Assembly (NCBI GenBank): GCA_031411575.1 | Contig: JANOBJ010000354.1 | Span: 1-32,289 of the forward strand | DNA from: JANOBJ01 sp031411575 | GTDB taxonomy: Bacteria > Pseudomonadota > Gammaproteobacteria > Burkholderiales > Burkholderiaceae_C | DNA length: 32,289 nt | Reading direction: 5' to 3' | Shown here: positions 1 to 6,833 of the stretch, in pieces | Layout: each line of letters starts with the position of its first letter | Position numbering within the stretch: position 1 is the first letter of the stretch | Program-made: the position numbers and the translations under genes | Notes under the pieces: model-generated | Told to the model about the DNA's origin: nothing | What the model saw: only the letters and a program-made list of their open reading frames with translations | Database searches by the model: none

Positions 1-824
1 GCACCGTCGAACTCGTCGGGTGCTTCCAGGTTTTGCAGGTGACCGATGCCAGGCAGCTCGACGTACCGGCTACCCTCGATCTGGCTGGCCATCCTGCGCA
101 TCACGGCGGGCGGCGCGTTCTTGTCAAACTCGCCGGCCAGCACCAGCGTGGGCCGGTGAATCGCGGCCAGGCTGCCACGCCGGTCGAAGGTGACGATCGC
201 TTCCAGCGCCTTGCGGTAGGTGGCGGCGTGCACGCCGGCCATGCAGCGCATCGCCAGTTGCACGCCTTCAGGCAGCGAGCCGGGGCCGATCATCTGTGGC
301 ACCAGCGTCTCGGCCAGCTCGGCCATCGTGCGGCCGGCGTCAAGCGGCGCGGTGCGCTCGGCGATGAAGGCGCGCTGCCAGTCGCCATCGGGCTTGCCGA
401 ACGACGGCGAAGTGCCGCACAGGATCAGCCGGTTCACGAGCGCGGGACGCCGCGCCACCACCTCCTGCGCCACCATGCCGCCCATGCTGTGGCCGATCAG
501 GATGACGCCCCCACGGTCGCCCGCGCTGTGTGGCTCCCTGCCCCCCATGGGGGCCGCGCCCGCCTTGGGGCGGCCCGGCGGCGGGCGATGCTCGGCGGCC
601 AGCAGGCCTTCGATCAGCGCGATGCAGCTTTGCGCCAGCCCCTTGAACGTGTAGGGCTCGATCGGCGGGCTGTGGCCGTAGCCCGGCATGTCCCAGGCCA
701 CGGCTCGGTAGCCCGAGCCGGCAAAGGTCTCGACCTGTGGCGCAAACGACAGGTGGCCCCCGCCAATACCATGCAGCATCAGGATGATCGGGCCGGATCC
801 CAGTGACGTGAAGGTCGGAGTCAT
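1..824 (-). CDS. alpha/beta hydrolase, C-terminus beyond window edge; possible N-formylmaleamate deformylase by context
   Basis: The frame is open from the ATG at 824 to the left edge (274 codons seen), so only a short C-terminal piece is missing. The fold signatures are complete: an LHGIGGG oxyanion segment near residue 17, the nucleophile elbow GHSMGG with Ser113, a candidate acid Asp234 in GEFD, and a catalytic His262 in GIGHL. Residues about 79-106 are extra relative to ordinary family members. They are encoded by a GC-rich repeat (507-579) that sits immediately before the strand leading to the nucleophile. The gene follows the NicX-like dioxygenase by 85 bp on the same strand, so the two are probably co-transcribed. 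In known nicotinate catabolism the NicX product, N-formylmaleamate, is deformylated by the alpha/beta hydrolase NicD. That role is inferred from context only; by sequence it looks like a generic enol-lactonase-type hydrolase. Confidence 0.85.
   Translation of the reverse strand, partial: MTPTFTSLGSGPIILMLHGIGGGHLSFAPQVETFAGSGYRAVAWDMPGYGHSPPIEPYTFKGLAQSCIALIEGLLAAEHRPPPGRPKAGAAPMGGREPHSAGDRGGVILIGHSMGGMVAQEVVARRPALVNRLILCGTSPSFGKPDGDWQRAFIAERTAPLDAGRTMAELAETLVPQMIGPGSLPEGVQLAMRCMAGVHAATYRKALEAIVTFDRRGSLAAIHRPTLVLAGEFDKNAPPAVMRRMASQIEGSRYVELPGIGHLQNLEAPDEFDG
507..579 (-). repeat. GC-rich dispersed repeat, copy 1 (inside hydrolase coding sequence)
   Basis: This 73-bp unit, read on the minus strand, starts GCCGGGCCGCCCC and ends GTGGGGGC, with a central C-run/G-run hairpin (GCCCCC AT GGGGGGC). 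It aligns end to end with copies at 828-898 and 2581-2651. It lies in an open frame and adds residues to the hydrolase in which it sits. Confidence 0.85.
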
Positions 825-827
825 TGG

Positions 828-898
828 ACCCCCACGCTTTTCGCTACGCGTGATTCGCTGCCTCCCGAGGGGGCTGACCTTGCTTGGGGCGGCCCGGC
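828..898 (-). repeat. GC-rich dispersed repeat, copy 2 (between two co-directional genes)
   Basis: This 71-bp copy has the same ends and orientation as copy 1 and a slightly decayed central hairpin (GCCCCCTCGGGAGGC). It fills almost all of the 85-bp gap between the NicX-like gene and the hydrolase. Its terminal GTGGGGGT lies 4 bases before the hydrolase ATG, and it is the only purine-rich stretch in the place of a ribosome binding site. Confidence 0.85.
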
Positions 899-909
899 AC
901 GGCGGCCGC

Positions 910-1986
910 TCATATCAGCACCCGCCCGGCATCGACCACCGTTGCGCCGTCCAGCGTGATCGTGCAGCCGCGCATCGGCAGGTCAAAGTGTCCTTGCGTG
1001 TAGCGGCCGGCCACTTCGTTGGCGCCGGTGCTGTACAGAAAGTTGCCGGCGAAGGCGCGCAGCTCGGTGCCATTGAAGTCGCGCTTGTCGTACAGCGCCA
1101 TGCTGTCCCAGCGCGCCTGCGCATTCAGGCCGTAGCCGACGTGGCTCACGGCATAGGCGGCGCGATCAGCATCGTTCTCGGACCAGGCGCCGATGTAGCT
1201 GCGCATCAGCTCGGCATCCACGCCGCTGCCGTCGATGCGGGTGATGGTGTCGTGCTCGATGGTGAGGGTGATCGGGCGCTCGATATAGCGCTTGAAGGTG
1301 AGGTTGACGTCACCCTCGGCCAGTACCAGCGTGCCATTCACGCTGCCGGCTGCCGGGAACGCCAGTGCCAGCCCGCCCGGCCAGTGCGTCATGGTGCCGG
1401 GCCGGGTAGTGAAGCCCCAGTTGCCGCCGACGGTAGCGCCCGTGAGCGAGATTGCCAGATCGGTCCCTGCCGCTGAAGTCACGCGCATGGCGCGGGCTGC
1501 GCGCAGGCGCTTCACATGGGCCTTCACCAGCGGCTCCAGCGCGTCGCCTGGCACCAGCCGGGCCAGCGCCTCGGGGTGTTCGTTGCTCGCATACAGCACG
1601 CGCGGCTGGCTGCCGGTGCCGTCGGCTCGCGCCACGCCTTTCAGGATGGCGGGCAGCTCGGGCGCGTGCATCAGCCCCTCGACCGTGCAGTCCACCACAA
1701 AGGTAGAGCCAGCCAGCGCCTGCACCACGGGCGCTATGTTTTGTATAGCATTAGATGCCCCGGTGGAGCGGACAACGGGCGTATTTGATCCAAAAATTGA
1801 GGGCAGGACCAGCGCGAAGGCCTGGCAGCCGAGGCGGGCCGCAGCCAGCCGCGCCAGCTCGGGCAGCACGCGCCGGCTCTGGGTTTCGCTCAGGATGGCA
1901 ACGGTATCGCCGGGTTGCAGCGCGCAGCGGCGCAGCACGGCCTCAAAGGCGTCGATCCAGGCGGGTTCAATCTGTTCTTGCAGCAT
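910..1986 (-). CDS. nicX: NicX-type 2,5-dihydroxypyridine 5,6-dioxygenase (M29 aminopeptidase-like fold)
   Basis: This 358-residue protein matches what I recall of Pseudomonas NicX, which opens the ring of 2,5-dihydroxypyridine to N-formylmaleamate with non-haem Fe(II). NicX is related to M29 leucyl aminopeptidases. The C-terminal half carries the familiar blocks in order: HWPGG (201-205), EGDVNLTFKRY (224-234), SHVGYGLNAQARW (281-293), AFAGNFLYSTG (311-321) and GHFDLPMRGC (332-341). His282, His333 and Asp335 fall where the NicX iron ligands are expected. The length is close to the roughly 350 residues of the family. The start ATG at 1986 faces the flavin reductase gene across a 53-bp promoter region. 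Residues about 69-92 are encoded by a 57-bp dispersed repeat (1733-1789) without breaking the frame. A plain aminopeptidase annotation is the main alternative and is less likely given the conserved C-terminal blocks. Confidence 0.82.
   Translation of the reverse strand: MLQEQIEPAWIDAFEAVLRRCALQPGDTVAILSETQSRRVLPELARLAAARLGCQAFALVLPSIFGSNTPVVRSTGASNAIQNIAPVVQALAGSTFVVDCTVEGLMHAPELPAILKGVARADGTGSQPRVLYASNEHPEALARLVPGDALEPLVKAHVKRLRAARAMRVTSAAGTDLAISLTGATVGGNWGFTTRPGTMTHWPGGLALAFPAAGSVNGTLVLAEGDVNLTFKRYIERPITLTIEHDTITRIDGSGVDAELMRSYIGAWSENDADRAAYAVSHVGYGLNAQARWDSMALYDKRDFNGTELRAFAGNFLYSTGANEVAGRYTQGHFDLPMRGCTITLDGATVVDAGRVLI
1733..1789 (-). repeat. 57-bp dispersed repeat, copy A (inside nicX-like gene)
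   Basis: Read on the minus strand: ATCAAA at 1789, GGGCA 29 bases later, then GCTAT-N7-ATAGC (1749-1733) starting 11 bases after that. The spacing is identical to the other full-length copies. The unit runs in the same direction as the gene and contributes 19 codons. Confidence 0.8.
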
Positions 1987-2014
1987 GGGTAAATGACGTG
2001 GTGGCGTGATTATT

Positions 2015-2028
2015 CATGAAATTTCATG
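2015..2028. promoter_or_regulatory. 14-bp palindrome in the divergent nicX / flavin reductase promoter region
   Basis: CATGAAATTTCATG is a perfect palindrome. It lies 28 bp upstream of the nicX-like ATG and 12 bp upstream of the flavin reductase ATG. MarR-family repressors usually bind short palindromes of this kind in divergent promoters, and a marR gene lies at the end of the rightward pair. The identity of the binding protein is inferred. Confidence 0.6.
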
Positions 2029-2040
2029 TAAATTCCAGTG

Positions 2041-2556
2041 ATGTCACCCGCCAAGCACCCCGGCGCCCGTCCGCCGAGCTTTTCCCAGCCCCAGTTTCGC
2101 GCTGCGCTCGGCACGTTTGCCACGGGCGTGACAATCGTCACCGCGCGCACCGCGACCGGCGAATTGATCGGCCTCACCGCCAACTCGTTCAACTCGGTGT
2201 CGCTCGACCCGCCGCTGGTGCTGTGGAGCCTGTCCCGCGCCGCCGGCTCAATGCCGGCACTCAGCACCGGCTCGCACTACGCCATCAACATCCTGGCGGC
2301 CGATCAGAAGGATTTGGCCGAGCGCTTTGCAGCCAAGGGCGCTGAGCGCTGGGTCGGCGTGGCGTACACAGAGGGCATCACGGGCGCGCCGCTGCTCACC
2401 GGCGCGGCCGCCAGCTTCGAGTGCTTCAACCGCAGCCGCTATGAAGAGGGCGACCACGTGATTTTTGTCGGCGAGGTCGAGTGCTGCGTGCAGCGAGACG
2501 GCGCGTCGCCGCTGCTGTTTCACGGCGGCAAGTTCTACACCGAACACCCTCTATGA
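2041..2556 (+). CDS. flavin reductase family protein (FMN-binding split barrel)
   Basis: This 171-residue protein has the classic flavin reductase pattern: FRAALGTFATGVTIVTA, then GLTANSFNSVSLDPPLVLWSL, then HYAINILAADQ, and a C-terminal FHGGKFY. Members reduce FMN or FAD with NAD(P)H and pass it to a partner monooxygenase. I chose the ATG at 2041; a GTG directly before it (2038) would add one residue. It diverges from the nicX-like gene and overlaps the marR start by 4 bp (ATGA). No oxygenase partner for it is visible in the window. In a pyridine-degradation locus the partner could be a two-component hydroxylase, which is speculation. Confidence 0.88.
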   Translation: MSPAKHPGARPPSFSQPQFRAALGTFATGVTIVTARTATGELIGLTANSFNSVSLDPPLVLWSLSRAAGSMPALSTGSHYAINILAADQKDLAERFAAKGAERWVGVAYTEGITGAPLLTGAAASFECFNRSRYEEGDHVIFVGEVECCVQRDGASPLLFHGGKFYTEHPL

Positions 2557-3071
2557 GCGGGGCCGCGCGCGTTGAGTGCCGCCGGGCCGCCCCAAGGCGC
2601 GAGGGCCCCCTCGGGGGGCAGCGAACCACGCGTAGCGGGGAGCGTGGGGGCTCACGGTTCGTTGATGACTACCTGGGCTACCTGCTGGGCCAGGCCAACC
2701 ATGCGATGTACAAGGATTTTGATGCGCAGGTGCGCGCAGCGGGGCTGAGCTCCATTGAGTGGCGAGTGCTGGCCACGCTGCACGACACCGAGCCGTTGAC
2801 CGTGGGCGATCTGGCGCGCGAGGTGCTGTCCAAGCAGCCCACCATCACCAAGCTGGTGCAGCGCATGGCCGAACAGGGCTGGGTGTCGATACAGGCTGAC
2901 CCGACCGACCAGCGCTGTACGCGCGTGGCCGCCACCGCGGCCGGCAAGCGCAAGGTGCGCAGCCTGATTTTGAAGGCAAAAGCGCATGAGGTCCGCGCGC
3001 TGCGGTCACTGGATGCTATGGAAATAAGAGCGCTGAAGGGGTTTTTGCAGCGCCTGTCCGAACAGGGCTGA
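2553..3071 (+). CDS. MarR family transcriptional regulator, probable local repressor
   Basis: The winged-helix MarR domain runs from about residue 37 (DYLGYLLGQANHAMYKDF) through the recognition segment LSKQPTITKLVQRMAEQGWV and the wing DPTDQRCTRVAAT to the C-terminal dimerisation helices. The ATG at 2553 overlaps the flavin reductase stop (ATGA), which suggests translational coupling. No other in-frame ATG, GTG or TTG lies between it and the domain, so the first 35 or so residues are largely the translation of a GC-rich repeat (2581-2651). The C-terminal part (about residues 142-160) overlaps a decayed copy of the 57-bp repeat. Its position beside a NicX-like gene makes it a candidate equivalent of NicR, the MarR repressor of nic genes. 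The function is inferred from the neighbourhood. Confidence 0.85.
   Translation: MSGAARVECRRAAPRREGPLGGQRTTRSGERGGSRFVDDYLGYLLGQANHAMYKDFDAQVRAAGLSSIEWRVLATLHDTEPLTVGDLAREVLSKQPTITKLVQRMAEQGWVSIQADPTDQRCTRVAATAAGKRKVRSLILKAKAHEVRALRSLDAMEIRALKGFLQRLSEQG
2581..2651 (+). repeat. GC-rich dispersed repeat, copy 3 (encodes N-terminal tail of the MarR protein)
   Basis: A 71-bp copy in plus orientation, starting GCCGGGCCGCCCC and ending GTGGGGGC, with the central hairpin GCCCCCTCGGGGGGC intact. It starts 24 bases after the flavin reductase stop and lies entirely within the marR reading frame. Confidence 0.88.
2975..3031 (+). repeat. 57-bp dispersed repeat, copy J (decayed, inside marR)
   Basis: GGCAAA at 2975, GGTCA at 3004 and GCTAT-N7-AGAGC at 3015-3031 keep the exact spacing of the family. 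The second arm has one mismatch (AGAGC for ATAGC). Identification rests on the preserved spacing more than on overall identity. Confidence 0.6.
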
Positions 3072-3111
3072 GGCGACCGGGAGCGCCGTGGCGCTGGGCG
3101 AGAATGCTGCC

Positions 3112-4011
3112 ATGACCGACCGTAAAGACCACCTCGATTCGATCGCTGTCTCGCTGCTGCTGGCTTGCTGCCTGTTCTGGGGCGCGCAGCAGGTGCTGGT
3201 GAAAGCCACGCTGCCCGAAGTGCCGCCCGTGTTCCAGGCCGCCATCCGCTTTGCTGGCGCCACCACGCTGCTGTGGATCTGGTGCCGCTGGCGGTCGATC
3301 TCGCTGTTCACGCCCGACGGGTCGCTGTGGGCCGGGCTGCTGGCGGGCGCGCTATTCGCCGCCGAATTCGCTTGCCTGTACATCGGGCTGCAGCACACCA
3401 CGGCGTCGCGGCTCACGGTGTTTCTCTACACCTCGCCGTTCTGGGTGGCGGCATTGCTGCCGCTGTTCGTGCGGTCTGAGCGGCTGCGCGCGATGCAATG
3501 GGCGGGGTTGGCCTGCGCGTTCGCGGCCGTGGCGTTTGCGCTGCGCGAAGGCTTTGCCGGCAATGGCGGCGCGCTGACGTGGCGCGGCGACCTGCTGGGC
3601 CTGGCGGCGGGCATGTTCTGGGGGCTGACGACGGTGGTGATCCGCGCCAGCGCGCTGGCCCGCGTGTCGCCCGAGAAGCTGCTGTACTACCAGGTGGCCG
3701 TGAGCACCGTGGTGCTGCCGTTCCTGTCGGCGGGACTCAATGAACAGTGGTCATTTGACTGGAGCGCGTTTGCCATCACCTCGCTGGTGGTGCAAACCGT
3801 GATCGGCGCGTTTGCCAGCTACCTCGCGTGGATGTGGATGCTGGGCCGCTACCCGGCCACCAAAATCTCGGTCTTTGTGTTTCTCACCCCCATCTTTGCC
3901 CTGCTGTTTGGCGCGCTATGGCTGGGCGAGCGTGTGACGCCCAGCCTGCTGGCGGCGCTGGCGCTGGTGGCCGCGGGCATCGTGCTGGTGAACCGCAAGC
4001 CGGCGACGTGA
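3112..4011 (+). CDS. EamA/DMT family transporter
   Basis: This 299-residue inner-membrane protein has about ten hydrophobic helices arranged as two EamA repeats. The first begins at SIAVSLLLACCLFWGAQ and contains the helix-end motif HTTASRLTVFLYTSPFWVAAL. The second begins at GDLLGLAAGMFWGLTTVVIRA and ends with LFGALWLGERVTPSLL. The family exports amino acids, metabolites or drugs; the substrate cannot be told from sequence. The ATG at 3112 fits the usual N-terminus; a GTG at 3088 would add eight residues. It lies 40 bp after marR on the same strand and may be transcribed with it. It converges on acetoacetyl-CoA synthetase with only 12 bp between the stops. Confidence 0.9.
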   Translation: MTDRKDHLDSIAVSLLLACCLFWGAQQVLVKATLPEVPPVFQAAIRFAGATTLLWIWCRWRSISLFTPDGSLWAGLLAGALFAAEFACLYIGLQHTTASRLTVFLYTSPFWVAALLPLFVRSERLRAMQWAGLACAFAAVAFALREGFAGNGGALTWRGDLLGLAAGMFWGLTTVVIRASALARVSPEKLLYYQVAVSTVVLPFLSAGLNEQWSFDWSAFAITSLVVQTVIGAFASYLAWMWMLGRYPATKISVFVFLTPIFALLFGALWLGERVTPSLLAALALVAAGIVLVNRKPAT

Positions 4012-4023
4012 CGGCGCCCGGCT

Positions 4024-6129
4024 TCAGGTCACGCGGGCTGCGTCTGAGCGCGCCCGCGCAAACGCCACGTACCAGTCGAGGCAGCCCGGATTGGCCATCG
4101 CATCGCGGTTGACGACTTTTTCAATCGGCTGGCCCAGCAGCAGCTTCTTGATCGGCAGCTCCTGCTTCTTGCCCGACAGCGTGCGCGGAACCTCAGCCAC
4201 CTGAAAGATGTCGTTCGGCACGAAGCGCGGGCTGAGTGCGGTCTTGATGGCGCCGTTGATCCGCGCGCGCACCGCGTCATCCAGTGTCACGCCGTCGCGC
4301 AACACGACAAACAGCGGCATGTAGCTGTCCCGGCCCAGGAATTCAAGGTCGACCACCAGGGAGTCCAGCACCTCGGGCAGCGCCTCGACCGCGCGGTACA
4401 GCTCGCTGGTGCCCATGCGCAGGCCGTGGCGGTTGATGGTGGCGTCGCTGCGGCCGTAGATGATGCAGCCCCCCGTGGGCGTGATCTTGAGCCAGTCGCC
4501 GTGACGCCAGACCGGCCCGAGCGACGCGTCTGCGTCACCGCCACCGGGCCGGCGTCCGTGCCCCGCGGGGTACATGTCGAAGTAGCTGGCAAGATAACGC
4601 CGGTTGCCAGCATCGCCCACAAAATACAGTGGCATCGACGGCATGGGCTGCGTGCAGACCAGCTCGCCGACTTCGTTGACGACGGGCTGGCCCTGCTCAT
4701 TCCACGCTTCCACCGAACACCCGAGCAGCCGGCACTGCATCTCGCCCGGCACCTGCGGCAGCTCGCGGTTGCCGCCGATGAACGCGCCGGCAAAGTCGGT
4801 ACCGCCCGAGATGTTGGACCACCAGATTTCCGGAACACCCACTCGTTCGAACTGCTGCCCGGCCCAGGACTGAACTTCCAGCGACAGCGGCGACCCCGTG
4901 GTGCCGAGCGCCCGCACGGTCTTCAGGCCCGGCAGCTGCGTGAGGTCGATACCGGCCTTCATGCAGTTGGCAAAGAACGCCGCGCCCGCGCCGAAGTAGG
5001 TGACGCCCAGCTCGGCGGCAAAGCGCCACAGCGTGGTCCAGTCGGGCCGGTCCGGGCTGTCCGAGGGGCCGCTCCCTTTCGTGCCACCGGGGTTGCCGTC
5101 GAAAATCACGCAGGTGGTGCCGTTCAGCAGGCCGTTCATCTGCGCGTTCCACATCACCCAGCCGGTGGAGCTGTACCAGTGGAAGCGTTCGCCCCGGCTG
5201 TTGGGCGCGTAGCTGCAACCGACGTCGTAGTGCAGCACCAGCTGCGTCAGAGCCACGATGACCGTGCCACCGTGCCCATGCACAATCGGTTTGGGCAGGC
5301 CCGTGGTGCCGCTGGAATACACAATCCACAGCGGGTGGTCGAACGGCAGCCAGAGCGGCTCAAAAGCCGCCGTTTCGGCATCATTTCGGGCTGTTGTCCG
5401 CATGAATTGGACATAGTTTGCTATTGATTTAATAGCATTCGGATCGGCGTCGAGATTTCCGTGCACGATCACGTGCGCCAGCGTGGGCAGCGCGGCGTGC
5501 AGCTCCTGCACCACGGCCAGCCGGTCAAAGTCGCGCCCGCCGTACGTCACGCCGTCACAGGCGATCAGCACCTTCGGCTCGATCTGCCTGAAGCGGTCGA
5601 GCACGGCGCGCGTGCCCATGTCGGGCGCGCAGATGCTCCACACGCCGCCGATGCTCACGGTGGCCAGGAACGCGACCATCGCTTCGGGAATGTTGGGCAG
5701 GTAGGCGGCCACGCGGTCGCCTGGCTGTATGCCCTGCGCCTGCTGGTGCAGCGCCAGCGATGCCACCTGGCGGCGCAACTCGGGCCAGCTCAGCTCACGC
5801 TGCTGGCCTTTTTCATTGCGGCTGATGATGGCGAACAAACCCGCCTGGTGTGCGGGTTCGACATGCCGGAACACCTGCTGCGCGTAGTTGAACTGCGCGC
5901 CCGGGAACCATTGCGCGCCGGGCATCCGGTTGACGGCCAGCACCGCCGTGTGGGCCGTCGGAGAGCGCAAGTCAAAGTAGTCCCATGCGCTTTGCCAGAA
6001 AGCGTCGAGATCGGTGATGGACCAGCGCCACAACGCGTCGTAAGACGCAAAAGACTGGCCGCGCGTGCTGCGCAGCCAGTCTTGGTACAGACGAATCTGG
6101 GGCGTGTAGGGGGGCTGCGCAGCGCTCAT
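4024..6129 (-). CDS. acetoacetyl-CoA synthetase (acetoacetate-CoA ligase)
   Basis: This 701-residue ANL-superfamily ligase activates acetoacetate, or a related 3-oxo acid, to the CoA thioester using ATP. From the ATG at 6129, the N-terminal cap (WRWSITDLDAFWQSAWDYF) is followed by the P-loop YSSGTTGLPKPIVHG (271-285), FHWYSSTGWVMWN (316-328), NISGGTDFAGAF (439-450), the hinge region YGRSDATINRHGLRMGTSELY (558-577) and the catalytic-lysine segment LSGKKQELPIKKL near 651-663. A GTG at 6147 would add six residues and has no better ribosome site. Two oddities are visible. Residues about 226-244 are encoded by a 57-bp dispersed repeat lying antisense to the gene. Residues about 522-539, between YFDMYP and VWRHGD, look like an insertion, because family members usually join these motifs directly. 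Confidence 0.92.
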   Translation of the reverse strand: MSAAQPPYTPQIRLYQDWLRSTRGQSFASYDALWRWSITDLDAFWQSAWDYFDLRSPTAHTAVLAVNRMPGAQWFPGAQFNYAQQVFRHVEPAHQAGLFAIISRNEKGQQRELSWPELRRQVASLALHQQAQGIQPGDRVAAYLPNIPEAMVAFLATVSIGGVWSICAPDMGTRAVLDRFRQIEPKVLIACDGVTYGGRDFDRLAVVQELHAALPTLAHVIVHGNLDADPNAIKSIANYVQFMRTTARNDAETAAFEPLWLPFDHPLWIVYSSGTTGLPKPIVHGHGGTVIVALTQLVLHYDVGCSYAPNSRGERFHWYSSTGWVMWNAQMNGLLNGTTCVIFDGNPGGTKGSGPSDSPDRPDWTTLWRFAAELGVTYFGAGAAFFANCMKAGIDLTQLPGLKTVRALGTTGSPLSLEVQSWAGQQFERVGVPEIWWSNISGGTDFAGAFIGGNRELPQVPGEMQCRLLGCSVEAWNEQGQPVVNEVGELVCTQPMPSMPLYFVGDAGNRRYLASYFDMYPAGHGRRPGGGDADASLGPVWRHGDWLKITPTGGCIIYGRSDATINRHGLRMGTSELYRAVEALPEVLDSLVVDLEFLGRDSYMPLFVVLRDGVTLDDAVRARINGAIKTALSPRFVPNDIFQVAEVPRTLSGKKQELPIKKLLLGQPIEKVVNRDAMANPGCLDWYVAFARARSDAARVT
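5380..5436 (+). repeat. 57-bp dispersed repeat, copy B (inside acetoacetyl-CoA synthetase, antisense)
   Basis: ATCATT at 5380, GGACA at 5409 and GCTAT-N7-ATAGC at 5420-5436, with family spacing throughout. The GCTGTTGTCC stretch of the left half also matches other copies. It lies within an uninterrupted coding frame on the other strand. Confidence 0.78.
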
Positions 6130-6200
6130 GAGCGCGGAGCGTAGCACCCGTGGGCGCGTGCGCCCAGAGGGTTAGCGTGAGATTCAGCGGCGGCAGCTGA

Positions 6201-6692
6201 TCAGTTCGGGCCGCCCTTGATCATGGCGTCGTAGTCGGCCTTGGGCACCATGTTCTTGGTAGGCTTCATTTGTTTCCACATCATCGCGTGGTGACGGTCG
6301 TATTCGCGGCGCGAGATCATGCCGTCGCCATTGGTATCCATGCTCTGCATCGCGGCGCCCTTCATGGCGGCGTCACCCGCGGTGGGGGTGGCTGAAGTCT
6401 TGGCGTCCACCTTCATCTGGGCATTGGCGCCAGCTTTGCCAGTCGCCGCCGACGGGTTGATCTGCGAGGGCGGCGCGGTTTTGCCAGAGCCTTGTGCGGC
6501 CGGGTCGGTCGGGGTCATGGGCGAGGCGGCGGTCTTGCCGTCCACGTTCATCTGGGCCTTGGCGCCGGCTTTGCCGCTGGCGTCGGTGGGGTTGGATTCG
6601 GCCGGCGGCTTGGACAGGGTGCCGGCCGGGGCTTGTGCGAACGCAGAACCTGCAGCCAGGGCCATGGCGGTTATCAACAAGAGCTTCTTCAT
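6201..6692 (-). CDS. secreted EF-hand protein with internal duplication
   Basis: This 163-residue protein has a cleavable signal peptide (MKKLLLITAMALAAGSAFA, cut before Q20), so it should act in the periplasm or outside. A canonical calcium-binding loop, DTNGDGMISRRE, occupies residues 119-130. A weaker second half (VPKADYDAMI) resembles the partner hand without a loop. Residues 28-58 and 73-103 are two copies of one unit, period 45, sharing N-P, GKAGA, AQM, VD and KT. The middle of the protein is Ala/Pro/Thr-rich and probably disordered. A distinct two-hand relative lies at 11687-12070. The ribosome site TGGAGATTGACCC precedes the ATG. The function is unknown beyond likely calcium binding. 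Confidence 0.85.
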   Translation of the reverse strand: MKKLLLITAMALAAGSAFAQAPAGTLSKPPAESNPTDASGKAGAKAQMNVDGKTAASPMTPTDPAAQGSGKTAPPSQINPSAATGKAGANAQMKVDAKTSATPTAGDAAMKGAAMQSMDTNGDGMISRREYDRHHAMMWKQMKPTKNMVPKADYDAMIKGGPN

Positions 6693-6833
6693 GGGTCAAT
6701 CTCCAATAGTGCGGGCGAGTTTGCCCAGCGCCCATCGTCTCGCGGCTAGCCCGCCGCCCGTGTAGGACGGGCGCGGTTCGTCGGGTAGGCCAGCCACGGC
6801 TCTGACAGGTGGTCAGCCGGCCATTTCCTGAGG

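Noticed and set aside
1..824. Naming the hydrolase nicD
   Set aside because: The sequence does not resemble what I recall of Pseudomonas NicD beyond the general fold; only the context supports that role, so no symbol is given.
2481..2552. Earlier start for the MarR gene
   Set aside because: The added residues overlap the flavin reductase coding region and are Arg-rich with no family match; the ATGA at 2553 is better placed.
4426..5427. Long plus-strand frame inside acetoacetyl-CoA synthetase
   Set aside because: No recognisable domain, and the minus strand encodes a complete conserved enzyme. The same applies to long antisense frames at 12215-13483, 14768-16021, 17748-19190 and 20120-21253.
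6151..6166. TGGGCGC/GCGCCCA hairpin between the EF-hand and acetoacetyl-CoA synthetase genes as a terminator
   Set aside because: The stem is perfect, but no T-run follows on the minus strand; it may be chance in GC-rich DNA.
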